A stretch of 64,000 nucleotides of DNA from Streptomyces sp. MNU76 (lineage in GTDB: Bacteria > Actinomycetota > Actinomycetes > Streptomycetales > Streptomycetaceae), in the NCBI RefSeq assembly GCF_020982545.1, contig NZ_JAJKLK010000029.1:186001-250000 (forward strand), given 5' to 3'. Under the pieces are notes generated by a model, which saw only the letters and a list, made by a program, of their open reading frames with translations, ran no database searches and was not told the DNA's origin. Shown here piece by piece: positions 1 to 8,187 of the stretch; the stretch's first letter is position 1, and every line of letters begins with the position of its first letter. The position numbers and the translations under genes are program-made.

Positions 1-1
1 C

Positions 2-478
2 TCGGCGCTGATGAGCAAGGTCGTCGCCAGCGGCAACCACCGGGTGAAGTTCCCGCTCAACGAGCCGGCGATCGCGAAGAAGCGCTCGCAGATCGACGAG
101 TACCTCGACTTCTACCGGGGCCCGGGCGCCCAGCACCTCGCCCTCGCCACCAACGACATCCTCAGGACCGTCGACGTCCTGCGGGCCAAGGGCATCGAGT
201 TCCTCGCCACGCCGGAGAGCTACTACACCGACCCGGAACTGCGCGCCCGGATCGGCAAGGTCCGCGTGCCCATCGAGGAACTCGCCTCGCGCGGCATCCT
301 TGTCGACCGTGACGAGGACGGCTACCTGCTGCAGATCTTCACCAAGCCGATCGGCGACCGGCCCACCGTGTTCTTCGAGTTCATCGAACGCCACGGCTCC
401 CTGGGCTTCGGCAAGGGCAACTTCCAGGCCCTGTTCGAGGCGATCGAACGTGAGCAGGAGAAGCGCGGCAACTTCTAG
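2..478 (+). CDS. hppD: 4-hydroxyphenylpyruvate dioxygenase, C-terminal part (5' end outside window)
   Basis: This is the catalytic C-terminal half of HPPD, which converts 4-hydroxyphenylpyruvate to homogentisate in tyrosine catabolism, in the cytoplasm. The frame is open from base 2, so the gene begins upstream of the window. Visible family marks are the iron-ligand region QHLAL, the block DEDGYLLQIFTKP, the ligand Glu in the TVFFEFIERHG block, and the typical end GFGKGNFQALFEAIEREQEKRGN. No lesion is visible. A strong hairpin follows the stop, so it is probably the last gene of its transcript. Confidence 0.95.
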   Translation, partial: SALMSKVVASGNHRVKFPLNEPAIAKKRSQIDEYLDFYRGPGAQHLALATNDILRTVDVLRAKGIEFLATPESYYTDPELRARIGKVRVPIEELASRGILVDRDEDGYLLQIFTKPIGDRPTVFFEFIERHGSLGFGKGNFQALFEAIEREQEKRGNF

Positions 479-503
479 CGACCGGGATCCCCGGAGCACC
501 ACA

Positions 504-533
504 CAGGCCACCACCGAGCCCGGGGGTGGCCTG
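504..533 (+). terminator. Hairpin after hppD
   Basis: A 9-bp perfect inverted repeat (CAGGCCACC / GGTGGCCTG) with a short GC-rich loop starts 26 bases after the hppD stop. It has the form of an actinobacterial terminator without a U-tract. Confidence 0.65.
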
Positions 534-714
534 TCGCACGCCGCCCCCGACAGCCTGCGGGGGCGGCGCTCGGCCTCAAGAGCTTCGACACTGGCCGGCC
601 GAGAACGCCGCCGACATCCCGGTGAGCTGACCCGGGCCCCGTGTCCAAGCACCCGCCACTCGCCCCATGCCATCCCGGCAGGCCCGAAGTCCGTTCGGTG
701 AACCATCGCCCGCG

Positions 715-971
715 CCACGGGTGCCAAGTCGCCTGCCTGCCCGGACTCGGCATGCGGCGGATCGCCGACCTCCACCCCGGCGAGGCCAAGAGCGACGCGA
801 AGGACGCCGCGGTCATCGCCGGTGCCGCCTGGACGATGCCCCACACGCTGCGCTCGCTGGAACCGACCGACGAGATCACCGCCGAACTGACCGTGCTCGT
901 CGGCTTCGACCAGGCCCTCGCGGCCGAGGCCACCCGCACCAGCAACCGGCGGCCTGCTCACCCAGTTCCAA
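715..971 (+). pseudogene. IS110-family transposase fragment
   Basis: The translated stretch contains LPGLGMRRIADL, GEAKSDAKDAAVIA, TMPHTLR and ELTVLVGFDQALAAEATR, the conserved run after the first catalytic Asp in IS110-type DEDD (RuvC-like) transposases. The start codon with the first catalytic Asp is missing. After TSNR the frame slips and the expected GLLTQF motif continues in another frame, directly into a simple hexanucleotide repeat. The rest of the transposase is absent, so this is a dead fragment. No flanking direct repeats were identified. The family assignment is firm; the exact limits are approximate. Confidence 0.75.
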
Positions 972-1037
972 CCGCTGCCGCTGCCGCTGCCGCTGCCGCT
1001 GCCGCTGCCGCTGCCGCTGCCGCTGCCGCTGCCGCTG
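972..1037 (+). repeat. CCGCTG hexanucleotide microsatellite (11 copies)
   Basis: Eleven perfect tandem copies of CCGCTG sit exactly where the IS110 fragment breaks off. Read in the transposase-like frame it would encode Leu-Pro repeats and in the next frame poly-Ala. The same hexamer occurs in four perfect copies inside the response regulator gene near 55.65 kb. Confidence 0.95.
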
Positions 1038-1134
1038 CGGCCGCGCCGGATACGCGTTGAGGTCGGGGCCGGCTGGGTCGTCATCCACCAGTCTCGACTT
1101 CTCGGTGAGCTGGTCAATGCGACCATGGCGGCGG

Positions 1135-1353
1135 TCAGACCCGTATAGGGGCCGCGCAGGACGCAGCAACGTGATGGCGCCCAAGCGTTGCGCGCGTCCT
1201 GGTGAGGGCGGCGAGCCTGCCGAAGACGTCCCGGGCGGAATCCGCGTAACCGGTGTCGGTGGCGGTCGCGTTGCGCTCTAGCAGACTGATCACGGCCAAC
1301 GTCGTCGCGGCCCGTACTGTCCCGTCCTCGCGATCGAGAGTGAACGAGGCCAT
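1135..1353 (-). CDS. Small hypothetical protein (72 aa) downstream of tetR gene
   Basis: An ATG-started frame begins 38 bases after the stop of the TetR gene on the same strand. The first half (MASFTLDREDGTVRA, VISLLER) has plausible protein character; the C-terminal end is rich in Arg and Ala. I do not recognise a family. No clear ribosome binding site is visible. It could be a remnant of a longer gene that followed tetR or may not be coding at all. Confidence 0.3.
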   Translation of the reverse strand: MASFTLDREDGTVRAATTLAVISLLERNATATDTGYADSARDVFGRLAALTRTRATLGRHHVAASCAAPIRV

Positions 1354-1391
1354 CGCCGATCGGCGCCCGGACAACGGTCTGCGCACCGTCC

Positions 1392-2060
1392 TCATCTTCC
1401 GGGGTCGCTGTCCAGCAGCGGGATCATCAGCTCTACCGCGCGGCGCACGTCGAGCAGAGCCGCCTCGAAATCGACCTCGTCGGGATCGAGCAGCCATTGG
1501 TAGGCCGCGCCGCACAGGCCGCTGACCAGGAGCCGCGCGACTCCGTCGGGGGAGACGGCCCGACCGATCGTGCCGTCGTCGATGCCTTGCTGCAGGCTCA
1601 TCGCCACGTTGCGCCGGAGCGCGCGATGCAACCGCCGGATGCGTTCGCGCAGGGAGGCCACGGAATTGAGCGCCTCGAACATCAGGGCGCAGAGGCCGCG
1701 CATCGCGTCGGGGGAGCGGCGGTATCCGTCCAGGACGGAATCGACCACGACGAGAGCGGCGTCGCGTCCGGTCAGCCCGGCTGCCTTGGCGTGGCCCTCC
1801 TGGTTCCACCAGGTGAGCGTCACACGCTCGACGAGGGCGTGGAGCAAATTCTCCTTCGAACCGAAGCGCCGGGTGATCAAGCCGTGACTGTAGCCGGCCC
1901 GGTCGGCGATCAGTGCCAGGGTCGCGCGTTCATAGCCCACTTCGGCAATGAGCTCCTGCGCGGCGTCGAGGAGTCGCTGTGTGGAGACCTCGGCGCGGGC
2001 CTGCTTGGTAACGGGCAGAGCGGGGGGCGGAGGCGGTGAGGAAGCCACGGGTACACCCAA
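1392..2060 (-). CDS. TetR/AcrR-family transcriptional regulator
   Basis: Residues about 20-70 form a TetR-type helix-turn-helix: TQRLLDAAQELIAEVGYERATL, IADRAGYS, then RFGSKENLLHALVER. The rest is a variable alpha-helical ligand domain with the length typical of the family (about 215 aa). The longest frame begins with TTG at 2060; an in-frame GTG at 2048 is an equally possible start. The gene faces a small divergent gene at 2224, now broken. A perfect 14-bp inverted repeat lies between them and is a natural candidate operator. The ligand cannot be told from sequence. Confidence 0.85.
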   Translation of the reverse strand: MGVPVASSPPPPPALPVTKQARAEVSTQRLLDAAQELIAEVGYERATLALIADRAGYSHGLITRRFGSKENLLHALVERVTLTWWNQEGHAKAAGLTGRDAALVVVDSVLDGYRRSPDAMRGLCALMFEALNSVASLRERIRRLHRALRRNVAMSLQQGIDDGTIGRAVSPDGVARLLVSGLCGAAYQWLLDPDEVDFEAALLDVRRAVELMIPLLDSDPGR

Positions 2061-2082
2061 ATCTTAGGGAATTTTACTGTCA

Positions 2083-2128
2083 GCCACTTTCGGCCGCCCC
2101 GTCGCGACGCCGGTCGGCCGAAAGTGGC
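2083..2128. promoter_or_regulatory. 14-bp perfect inverted repeat between divergent genes (candidate TetR operator)
   Basis: GCCACTTTCGGCCG at 2083-2096 is repeated as its exact reverse complement at 2115-2128, with an 18-bp spacer. It lies just upstream of the TetR start and upstream of the divergent gene at 2224. The spacing is wide for a single TetR dimer site, so two half-operators or a leftover of mobile-element ends are alternatives. Confidence 0.5.
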
Positions 2129-2223
2129 CATCGTCCCATGGTGCTGGGGTGAAAGTTTGTTGCTGGCTAACTACTTTTTTGTTTAACTTCTTTTGCCCTG
2201 GATCCCTACCAAGGAGAGCCCTC

Positions 2224-2492
2224 ATGGCCGACCGCCACCCGGCCGTCGTTCTCGGTAACTCCACCCCTGGGCGGGACGCCGAGTTCAACAGTTGGCACCC
2301 AAACGCGCACAGTCCGCAGGTCGGCCCGGTCCCCGGCCTCGTCCGCGCCCACCGGTACCGGATGAGCGACCTCCGGTACGACGAGCGGGTCCGGGCCAGG
2401 CCGTACCAGTACCTGACACCGTGAGACATCGAGGGCGACTTCGCCGCGGCCCCGGCCGCGCGTCAGGAGGCCCACCGCGCCGACAAGATCGA
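2224..2492 (+). pseudogene. Broken small alpha+beta-barrel-like protein gene
   Basis: A good AAGGAG site stands 7 bases before the ATG at 2224. The product opens with a TPGRDAEFNSW block, then RVR/YRMSDLRYDERVRARPYQYLT, resembling small dimeric alpha+beta-barrel (EthD/stress-responsive-like) proteins. A TGA at 2422-2424 interrupts it, while the same frame continues with DIEGDFAAAPAARQEAH before running into transposase remnant DNA near 2490. The gene is therefore nonsense-mutated and truncated. It is divergent from the tetR gene and was plausibly its target. An AT-rich stretch at 2150-2200 could be its promoter. Confidence 0.5.
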
Positions 2493-2790
2493 CATGCCGC
2501 CGAGAATCCAGCGTTCCATGAGCGCGTTCATCCGCGGCATCCGGATGCCGCTGCGTACGCACTCGATCCCCACATCCTCAAGGACGGTGTCGAACAGGGC
2601 GGGGTACTTCCCGTCCCGGTCGCGGATCACGAACCGGGCCCGGCAGCCGGCATCCTCGAGATGCACGACGAGGTTCCTGGCGGCCTACGCCACCCCGGAA
2701 GCGGTCGGGTGCGTCGTCGCGCCCAGGACGCGGATGCGCCGACCGACGTGCCCGATCACCGCGAACACCTACAGCCGCGCCCCGACGAGT
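2463..2790 (-). pseudogene. rve (integrase-core) transposase remnant
   Basis: On the minus strand the frame reads VFAVIGHVGRRIRVLGATTHPTASG, then an in-frame TAG at 2687-2685, then AARNLVVHLEDAGCRARFVIRDRDGKY, TVLEDVGIECV and MPRMNALMERW. These are the D...D...E blocks of the DDE integrase core in actinobacterial IS elements. The amber stop falls where relatives have Gln in (V/T)TQQARN, so one C-to-T change explains it. After MERW the sequence departs from the family, so the C-terminal end is lost. Both ends are missing and the element cannot move by itself. Confidence 0.7.
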
Positions 2791-3038
2791 TTTGGCCAAG
2801 GACACCGGTGCTCGACGCACTCGGCGTCATGGGCGGCAGGGGCACCGCCGCCGTCGATCTGCAGGGAGACACCCCGCTGCCCGTATTCGGCGACGTCACG
2901 CGTGCCCGGTGACGGGCGGTCTGGGTCTGCTCGAAGCGTCCGTCCCCGCGTTCACCTCCGCGGAGGGGATCGTCGAGGACGTACGGCACTGGGCCTACAT
3001 ACACCGAGGCCGAATGAATCGCAAAGGATGTCCTCAGC

Positions 3039-4211
3039 GTGGAAAATCTCAAGTGCACAGTCGAAGCTTTGACCGATTGGCTTGCAAAGAATCAATGGGC
3101 GGTGGTTGAGGACATCCTCACTGCGGTGTGGCGTGATGGGATTCCGGACAGCCCCCTCAGCAGGGATCCCGCGTTGGTGACGGTGGTGCGATCGGAGACC
3201 AAAATGCTTTTCACGCGCACTGTACGAGGGATCAGGGACGAGTTACAGGAGTCGGTCCGGTCCCCCGAGGCGCGGCACATCGCCCGGATTGCAGCACTGC
3301 ACGAGACACCGCTGAATGACCTGGTCGCCAGTTACCGGATTGCCCACGGGATCGTTCAGGACGCCTTCTTCCAGGCCGCGCACGAGGTGGACGTTCCGGA
3401 GGCCGACGTACTGCCCGGCTTACAGCATTGTTGTAGCCGGCTTTCCCATCTGATGGCGTTGGTCACCGAGCTGGTGACGGATGAGTACGCGGAGGCTGTT
3501 CGAGCGAGCACGATGGACGAGAACGCGTTACGGCTCCAGGCGGTGCGGACCGTCCTGAACCACGCCGACTCCGCCGCCGAACTCCCCTTCTACGACCTGA
3601 ACGCCGAGCACGTCGCCGTCGTGGCCTCGGGTGCGGCGGCGAGAACGCTCGCCGAGTTCGCACGCGAACGCGGAGACTCAGCCCTCTCCGTTTTCGTCGA
3701 CCGCAGCGTGGTGTGGGCGTGGTTCAGCTCGGTGGGGCCGGAACAGGTGCACGAGGCGGTTCTGGAACGCACGCCGCACATCCGGCTGGGAACCAGCGGG
3801 CCCAGCAAGGGAGTTCGGGGTTTTCGTCAGGCCCACCGCGAGGCCCGATCCGCCTATCGCGTGTGCGACCAGACCGAGCGCCGGAGCGCGCATTTCTACG
3901 AGGTTGCCCCCGAAGTGATCGGCATGGCCGACGTGGACGCCGCACGCAGCCTCGTCCACCGGCACCTCGGCCAACTCGTCGGCGGCGGCAGCAGACACAG
4001 CGTGCTGCGCAAGACGCTCGAGGCCTATCTCGCGTCGGGACAGTCCGCGCGCTCCGCCGCCCTCAAGCTGGGGCTGACGGAGCGGACCGTCGCAAACAGA
4101 CTGCAGGCCGCGCGGGCGCTGCTGCCGCCGCACACGGAACTGTCCTCGCTCGAACTCGCGCTCTCGTTGCGGCTACGGTCCCTGGTGACGGGCCAGTCGT
4201 CGGATACATAG
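3039..4211 (+). CDS. PucR/CdaR-type transcriptional regulator
   Basis: A 390-aa protein with a GTG start preceded by AAAGGATG. The N-terminal 170 residues are helical (RsbR-like/PucR sensory type). The middle resembles the GGDEF-related domain of PucR/CdaR proteins. The C-terminus carries the family helix-turn-helix: LRKTLEAYLASGQSARSAA, LGLTERTVANRLQAA, where one long region ends in HTH_30. Such proteins are activators responding to small metabolites. It stands alone, about 510 bases upstream of the methionine salvage operon and on the same strand, so it could act on that operon; there is no direct sequence evidence for this. Confidence 0.8.
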   Translation: MENLKCTVEALTDWLAKNQWAVVEDILTAVWRDGIPDSPLSRDPALVTVVRSETKMLFTRTVRGIRDELQESVRSPEARHIARIAALHETPLNDLVASYRIAHGIVQDAFFQAAHEVDVPEADVLPGLQHCCSRLSHLMALVTELVTDEYAEAVRASTMDENALRLQAVRTVLNHADSAAELPFYDLNAEHVAVVASGAAARTLAEFARERGDSALSVFVDRSVVWAWFSSVGPEQVHEAVLERTPHIRLGTSGPSKGVRGFRQAHREARSAYRVCDQTERRSAHFYEVAPEVIGMADVDAARSLVHRHLGQLVGGGSRHSVLRKTLEAYLASGQSARSAALKLGLTERTVANRLQAARALLPPHTELSSLELALSLRLRSLVTGQSSDT

Positions 4212-4732
4212 CCCGCTCGGCAGCCCGGGCGTACGAGGAATCGGCTCCGTCCCGGTCTGCACCGCGGGCACGTGTCGCACGGGCCGTGCCCGCGAGACCC
4301 GGCCCGGGACCGCCGCCGGTCTCGGTCACCTGCAATGGCCTTCCTGAATCGAGAAGATCACGGGCGGATATTTCTCACTGTTGTCATTGTCCGCGAACAG
4401 TGCGTGATGGCAGGCTGAATCAACAGGGGAGGCGCCCCGGTATCACTGCGCGGCACCCTGGAGGCTGCCCCGAAAATGCTTCCCGACCGGTCGGGCGTGA
4501 ACGGCGTACGGAGACCGGGATCACACGACAGGTATTCCGGCCATCACCCCCAGGATTCGGATACGGCGTACATGACCCCCGACTTGAGCGCGACGATTTT
4601 CACCGGACCTCGAATGCCCGCCCATGACTCCCTTCCGGGGATCTCCGCTCCTGTTCCATCCGGGCGATTTCGTGCCGATCGTCCTTTTCCGTGGCTGCGT
4701 TGCCGTATCACTCATGACATGTGGATGGGAAC
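4212..4732. other. Intergenic region before the methionine salvage operon
   Basis: About 520 bases without a convincing gene. I looked for a SAM-type riboswitch or a strong terminator and could not draw one with confidence. It presumably holds the promoter of the mtn operon and the end of the PucR transcript. Confidence 0.4.
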
Positions 4733-5712
4733 ATGGCGGACAGGCCTCTGCTGAATCGCGCGCTCGCCGGGCCAGGCACGACGAGCTTCGTTGAGATGTC
4801 CGCACTCGCGGCCAGAACCGGACCGGCCGACCTGGGACAGGGATCTGACACGGACGGCCCCGCCGTCATCGCCGAGGCCATCGCCCGCGCGACCAGGGAG
4901 GGACGCGGCAACCAGTACCGTCCCAGCCCCGGGCTGCCCGGCCTGCGCCGTGCCATCGCCGAGCACCAACAGCGCCTCTCCGGGCTGCAGTACGACCCGG
5001 AGAGCGGGGTGGTCGTATCCAGAGGCGCCATCCAGGCACTGGCGGCGCTTCCGGGGCTCCTGGTGCCCGACGACGAAGTGATCACCCTCGACCCCTGCCA
5101 CTACTCCTGCGCCGCCTGCATCGCCATGGCCGGAGCCGTCCGCGTCCCGGTCCCCCTGCGCCCGTCGGCGTTCCGGCCCGAACCGGCGGAACTTCACCGG
5201 GGCATCACGCCCCGCCCTCGACTGCTGCTGATCATCTCGGACGAGGTGTACGAACACCTGGTGTACGACGGCGCCCGGCACCGACCGAGCGGCTCCCTGC
5301 CCGGCATGCGTGAGCGCACGGTGTCCGTCTCGTCCGCCGGGAAGACCTTCTCGTTCACCGGCTGGAAGGTCGGCTGGGTCACCGCGCCGCCGAAGCTCGC
5401 CGCGGCCGTGCAGACCGCCAAGCAGTGCCTCACCTTCACTCGGGCGCCTTCCAGCACGCCCTCGCCGAAGCGCTCCGTCCACCTGACCAGTACTTCACCG
5501 ACTTCCTCGACGCCCTGCGGTTCCGTCGCGACCTGCTCGTCCGGGGCCTGCGGGAGGCGAGACCGGAGGCGTCCCGCCCCGCGGACACGTACGTCGTCAC
5601 CGCCGACACCACCTCGCTGGGGGACCGCGACGGCCTGGCCTTCTGCCGCTCGCTCTTCCGCTTCGCCTTCTGCAAGCGGGCCGACGTGGTGCAGAGGCCG
5701 GCGCACGGCTGA
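4733..5712 (+). pseudogene. Decayed class I/II aminotransferase (mtnE-like, last step of methionine salvage)
   Basis: The frame from 4733 shows the YbdL/kynurenine-type aminotransferase fold: LNRALAGPG, FVEMSALA, NQYRPSPGLPGLRRAIAEH, ACIAMAGAVRVP, ISDEVYEHLVYDG, and the PLP-lysine block SSAGKTFSFTGWKVGW. It is damaged in at least three places. The N-P-T-G substrate/PLP loop expected between RLLLI and ISDEVYE (about 30 residues) is deleted. A frameshift near 5445 moves the frame at LTF/HSGAFQHALAEA. About 25 residues are missing between FCRSL and FRFAFCKRADV. Its place at the head of the mtn operon suggests it once transaminated 4-methylthio-2-oxobutanoate to methionine. Translation of a few initial codons differs if GTG 4721 is the start. 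Confidence 0.8.
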
Positions 5713-5795
5713 AGGCACTGGCCGGCGGACCCGTCCCACCTTCCGTCATTCCCTGAGCGCGGCTGGGCGCAGTCCGCTCGGACCAGAGGAGGATC

Positions 5796-7583
5796 ATGAC
5801 CACCCGTCCCGCCCACTCGGCCACGGTGCCCGGGCCCGAGACGTCTTCACCCGATGGCCGGACCCTGTCCGGTCCCGCCGCCTCGCTCACCTGGTCCGAC
5901 GGGGCCATCAGCATCGTCGACCAGCGGGCGCTGCCGCACGAGATCCGGTGGCTGCGGCTTGAGACGGTGGACGAACTCATCGACGCCATCCGCTCGCTGG
6001 CGGTGCGAGGTGCTCCCGCGATCGGACTGGCCGGAGCGCTGGGCGTGGCCCTGTCCGCGCACCGGCACACCGCACCCGGCGGCTCCACGGACGAGGCCGC
6101 GGTGCGCGCCGACGCCGCACGGATTGCCACGGCACGGCCCACAGCGGTCAACCTGGCGCAAGCCGTAGCCCGGGTGGCCGAACGTATTCCCGAAGGGCCC
6201 GACGTGGTGCTCGACACCGCGCTGCGGGCGATCGACGAGGACATCGCCACCAACCGTGTCTGTGCCGTCAGCGCCGCCGACCTCGTCGCCGGACTGCTGC
6301 CGGGCCGGCCGCTGCGCGTGCTCACGCACTGCAACACCGGTCGTCTGGCCACGGCGGCGGGCGGCACCGCTCTCGGCGCCGTCCTGGAACTTGCCGCACG
6401 CGGCCGGATCGCCGAGGTGCTGGTGGACGAGACGCGCCCCCTGCTGCAGGGAGCCCGGCTCACGACCTGGGAACTCGAGGAGGCCGGCGTGCCGTACCGG
6501 CTGTGCCCCGACTCCGCGGCCGCCGCCGCGATGTCGGGATCCCTGGTGGACTGCGTCCTCGTGGGCGCCGACCGCATCGCGGCGAACGGCGACACCGCCA
6601 ACAAGATCGGCACCTACGCCCTGGCGGTGGCGGCCGCGAGGCACGGCATCCCGTTCGTCGTCGTGGCGCCGGAATCCTCGTGGGACCCGGAACTGCCGGA
6701 CGGCTCCGGGATCGTGATAGAGGAGCGCGCGGCGGACGAGGTCACCACGCTGGCCGGGGTCCGGATCGCCCCCGAGGGCGCCCGGGTGTTCAACCCGGCG
6801 TTCGACGTGACGCCGCACGAACTGATCACCGCGCTCGTCTCCGAGGTGCGTGTGCTGCGGCCGGAAGCCCCCGCCGCACCGACCACCTCCGCCGCGCCGT
6901 CGGCTCTCCCCCCGGACGGCGCGGCCGAGCAGCACCGGGCAGGTGCGGCCGCGGCTCTCGCCGACCAGTCCCGCGATCTCTACCTGCGCGGGTGGATGCC
7001 CGGGACGTCCGGCAACCTCTCGGTCCGGCTGCCCGGCCCGTCCTCCCGCGCGCTCATCACCGGCAGCGGCCTGGACAAGGGCGCCCTCAGCCCGCGGGAC
7101 ATGGTGCTGGTGGACACCGTCACCGGGCAGGTCGCCGGACCGGCCGGTGACGGGCCGCGGCCCTCTGCGGAGACGGCTGTCCACACCGCCGTCTACCGGT
7201 CCGTCCAGGAGGCGGGCGCCGTCGTGCACGCGCACTGCCCGTACTCCACCGCCCTGGCCCGTCGTGTCGGCGCCGTCGGCCACCTCTCCTGGCTGCCGCT
7301 GCGGCACCTGGAACTCCTCAAGGGACTGGGCCTCGCAGACCCCAGCCACACAGCACTGCCCGTGTTCCCCAACTGGCCCGATGTCGCCCGTATCGCCCAG
7401 GACGTGGCCGGTCATCTGGCCCAGCACCCCTCTTCGCCGCCGGCGCTGCTCATCGCCGACCACGGCATCACGGTCTGGGGAAGCGACCTGGTACAGGCGC
7501 GCAACCGGCTGGAGTGTGTCGAGGCCATGTGCCAACTGCTGCTGCTCACCGGCGAGTCGGACCCGATCCGCCTGGCCGCATGA
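5796..7583 (+). CDS. mtnAB: Bifunctional methylthioribose-1-phosphate isomerase / methylthioribulose-1-phosphate dehydratase
   Basis: A 595-aa fusion with a strong GAGGAGG site before ATG 5796. Residues about 25-365 are MtnA, which isomerises 5-methylthioribose 1-phosphate to the ribulose form; catalytic Cys179 lies in THCNTG and Asp259 in GADRIAANGDTANKIGTY. After a Pro/Ala linker (about 365-385), residues 390-595 are MtnB, a class II aldolase-fold zinc dehydratase: GTSGNLSVR, ITGSGLDKG, zinc-site HAHCPYS (His478, His480) and ADHGITVWG. The two normally separate, consecutive enzymes are thus covalently joined. It is the second member of the mtn operon and 25 bases precede mtnD. Both active sites look intact. 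Confidence 0.95.
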   Translation: MTTRPAHSATVPGPETSSPDGRTLSGPAASLTWSDGAISIVDQRALPHEIRWLRLETVDELIDAIRSLAVRGAPAIGLAGALGVALSAHRHTAPGGSTDEAAVRADAARIATARPTAVNLAQAVARVAERIPEGPDVVLDTALRAIDEDIATNRVCAVSAADLVAGLLPGRPLRVLTHCNTGRLATAAGGTALGAVLELAARGRIAEVLVDETRPLLQGARLTTWELEEAGVPYRLCPDSAAAAAMSGSLVDCVLVGADRIAANGDTANKIGTYALAVAAARHGIPFVVVAPESSWDPELPDGSGIVIEERAADEVTTLAGVRIAPEGARVFNPAFDVTPHELITALVSEVRVLRPEAPAAPTTSAAPSALPPDGAAEQHRAGAAAALADQSRDLYLRGWMPGTSGNLSVRLPGPSSRALITGSGLDKGALSPRDMVLVDTVTGQVAGPAGDGPRPSAETAVHTAVYRSVQEAGAVVHAHCPYSTALARRVGAVGHLSWLPLRHLELLKGLGLADPSHTALPVFPNWPDVARIAQDVAGHLAQHPSSPPALLIADHGITVWGSDLVQARNRLECVEAMCQLLLLTGESDPIRLAA

Positions 7584-7608
7584 CGCCTCCCGGAAAGGAA
7601 TCACCTCC

Positions 7609-8187
7609 GTGACCCTGCTCCAGATCATGCCCGAGGACGCACCCGAGAACGTGCTGCTGCGTACCCGCGACGAAGCGGACATCGTCCGCGAACTCGCCCC
7701 CCACGGCGTCACGTTACGACGCTTGCCGCTGCGCACCGACGACATCCCCTCCCTCGACGACCAGGCCCTGCTGGACCTCTACCGCGAAGAGATCGAGGAG
7801 GTGTGCGCCCGGGACTCGATGAAACTCGTCGACGTGGCCCGGCTGCACCCGGCCCCGACCGAGGAGTGGCGCGAGCGCGCCGCGAAGGCCAGGTCCACGT
7901 TCCTCGAGGAGCACCTGCACAGCGAGGACGAGGTCCGCTTCTTCGCCCACGGCCGCGGCCTGTTCACCCTGCACCTGGACGACCGGGTCTTCGCCGTGCT
8001 GTGCGAGGCCGGCGATCTGCTGTCGGTGCCGGCTGGTGTCCGCCACTGGTTCGACATGGGCGAGCACCCCGATTTCGCTGCCATCCGCTTCTTCCAGGAG
8101 GAGGACGGCTGGGTCGGCGACTTCACCGGCGTGCCGATCGCCGGCGGTTTCCCCGGGCTGGACGACCTCACCGGGTCCGGCCTGTGA
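7609..8187 (+). CDS. mtnD: Acireductone dioxygenase
   Basis: A 192-aa cupin that oxidises acireductone (1,2-dihydroxy-5-methylthiopentene) with oxygen to 4-methylthio-2-oxobutanoate and formate when iron is bound. The metal ligands are all present with the family spacing: His102, His104 and Glu108 in EEHLHSEDEVRFF, and His146 in GVRHWFD. The GTG start at 7609 is chosen because GGAAAGGAA precedes it. The gene follows mtnAB and its stop overlaps the mtnC start (GTGA), showing one operon. Confidence 0.95.
   Translation: MTLLQIMPEDAPENVLLRTRDEADIVRELAPHGVTLRRLPLRTDDIPSLDDQALLDLYREEIEEVCARDSMKLVDVARLHPAPTEEWRERAAKARSTFLEEHLHSEDEVRFFAHGRGLFTLHLDDRVFAVLCEAGDLLSVPAGVRHWFDMGEHPDFAAIRFFQEEDGWVGDFTGVPIAGGFPGLDDLTGSGL

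Noticed and set aside
300..1281. Long Arg/Ala-rich open frames overlapping hppD and the microsatellite
   Set aside because: They are out-of-frame shadows of high-GC DNA and of the hexamer repeat, with no start signal or family.
4212..4732. SAM-sensing riboswitch before the methionine salvage operon
   Set aside because: I could not identify the conserved paired elements of a SAM riboswitch; a covariance-model search would settle it.
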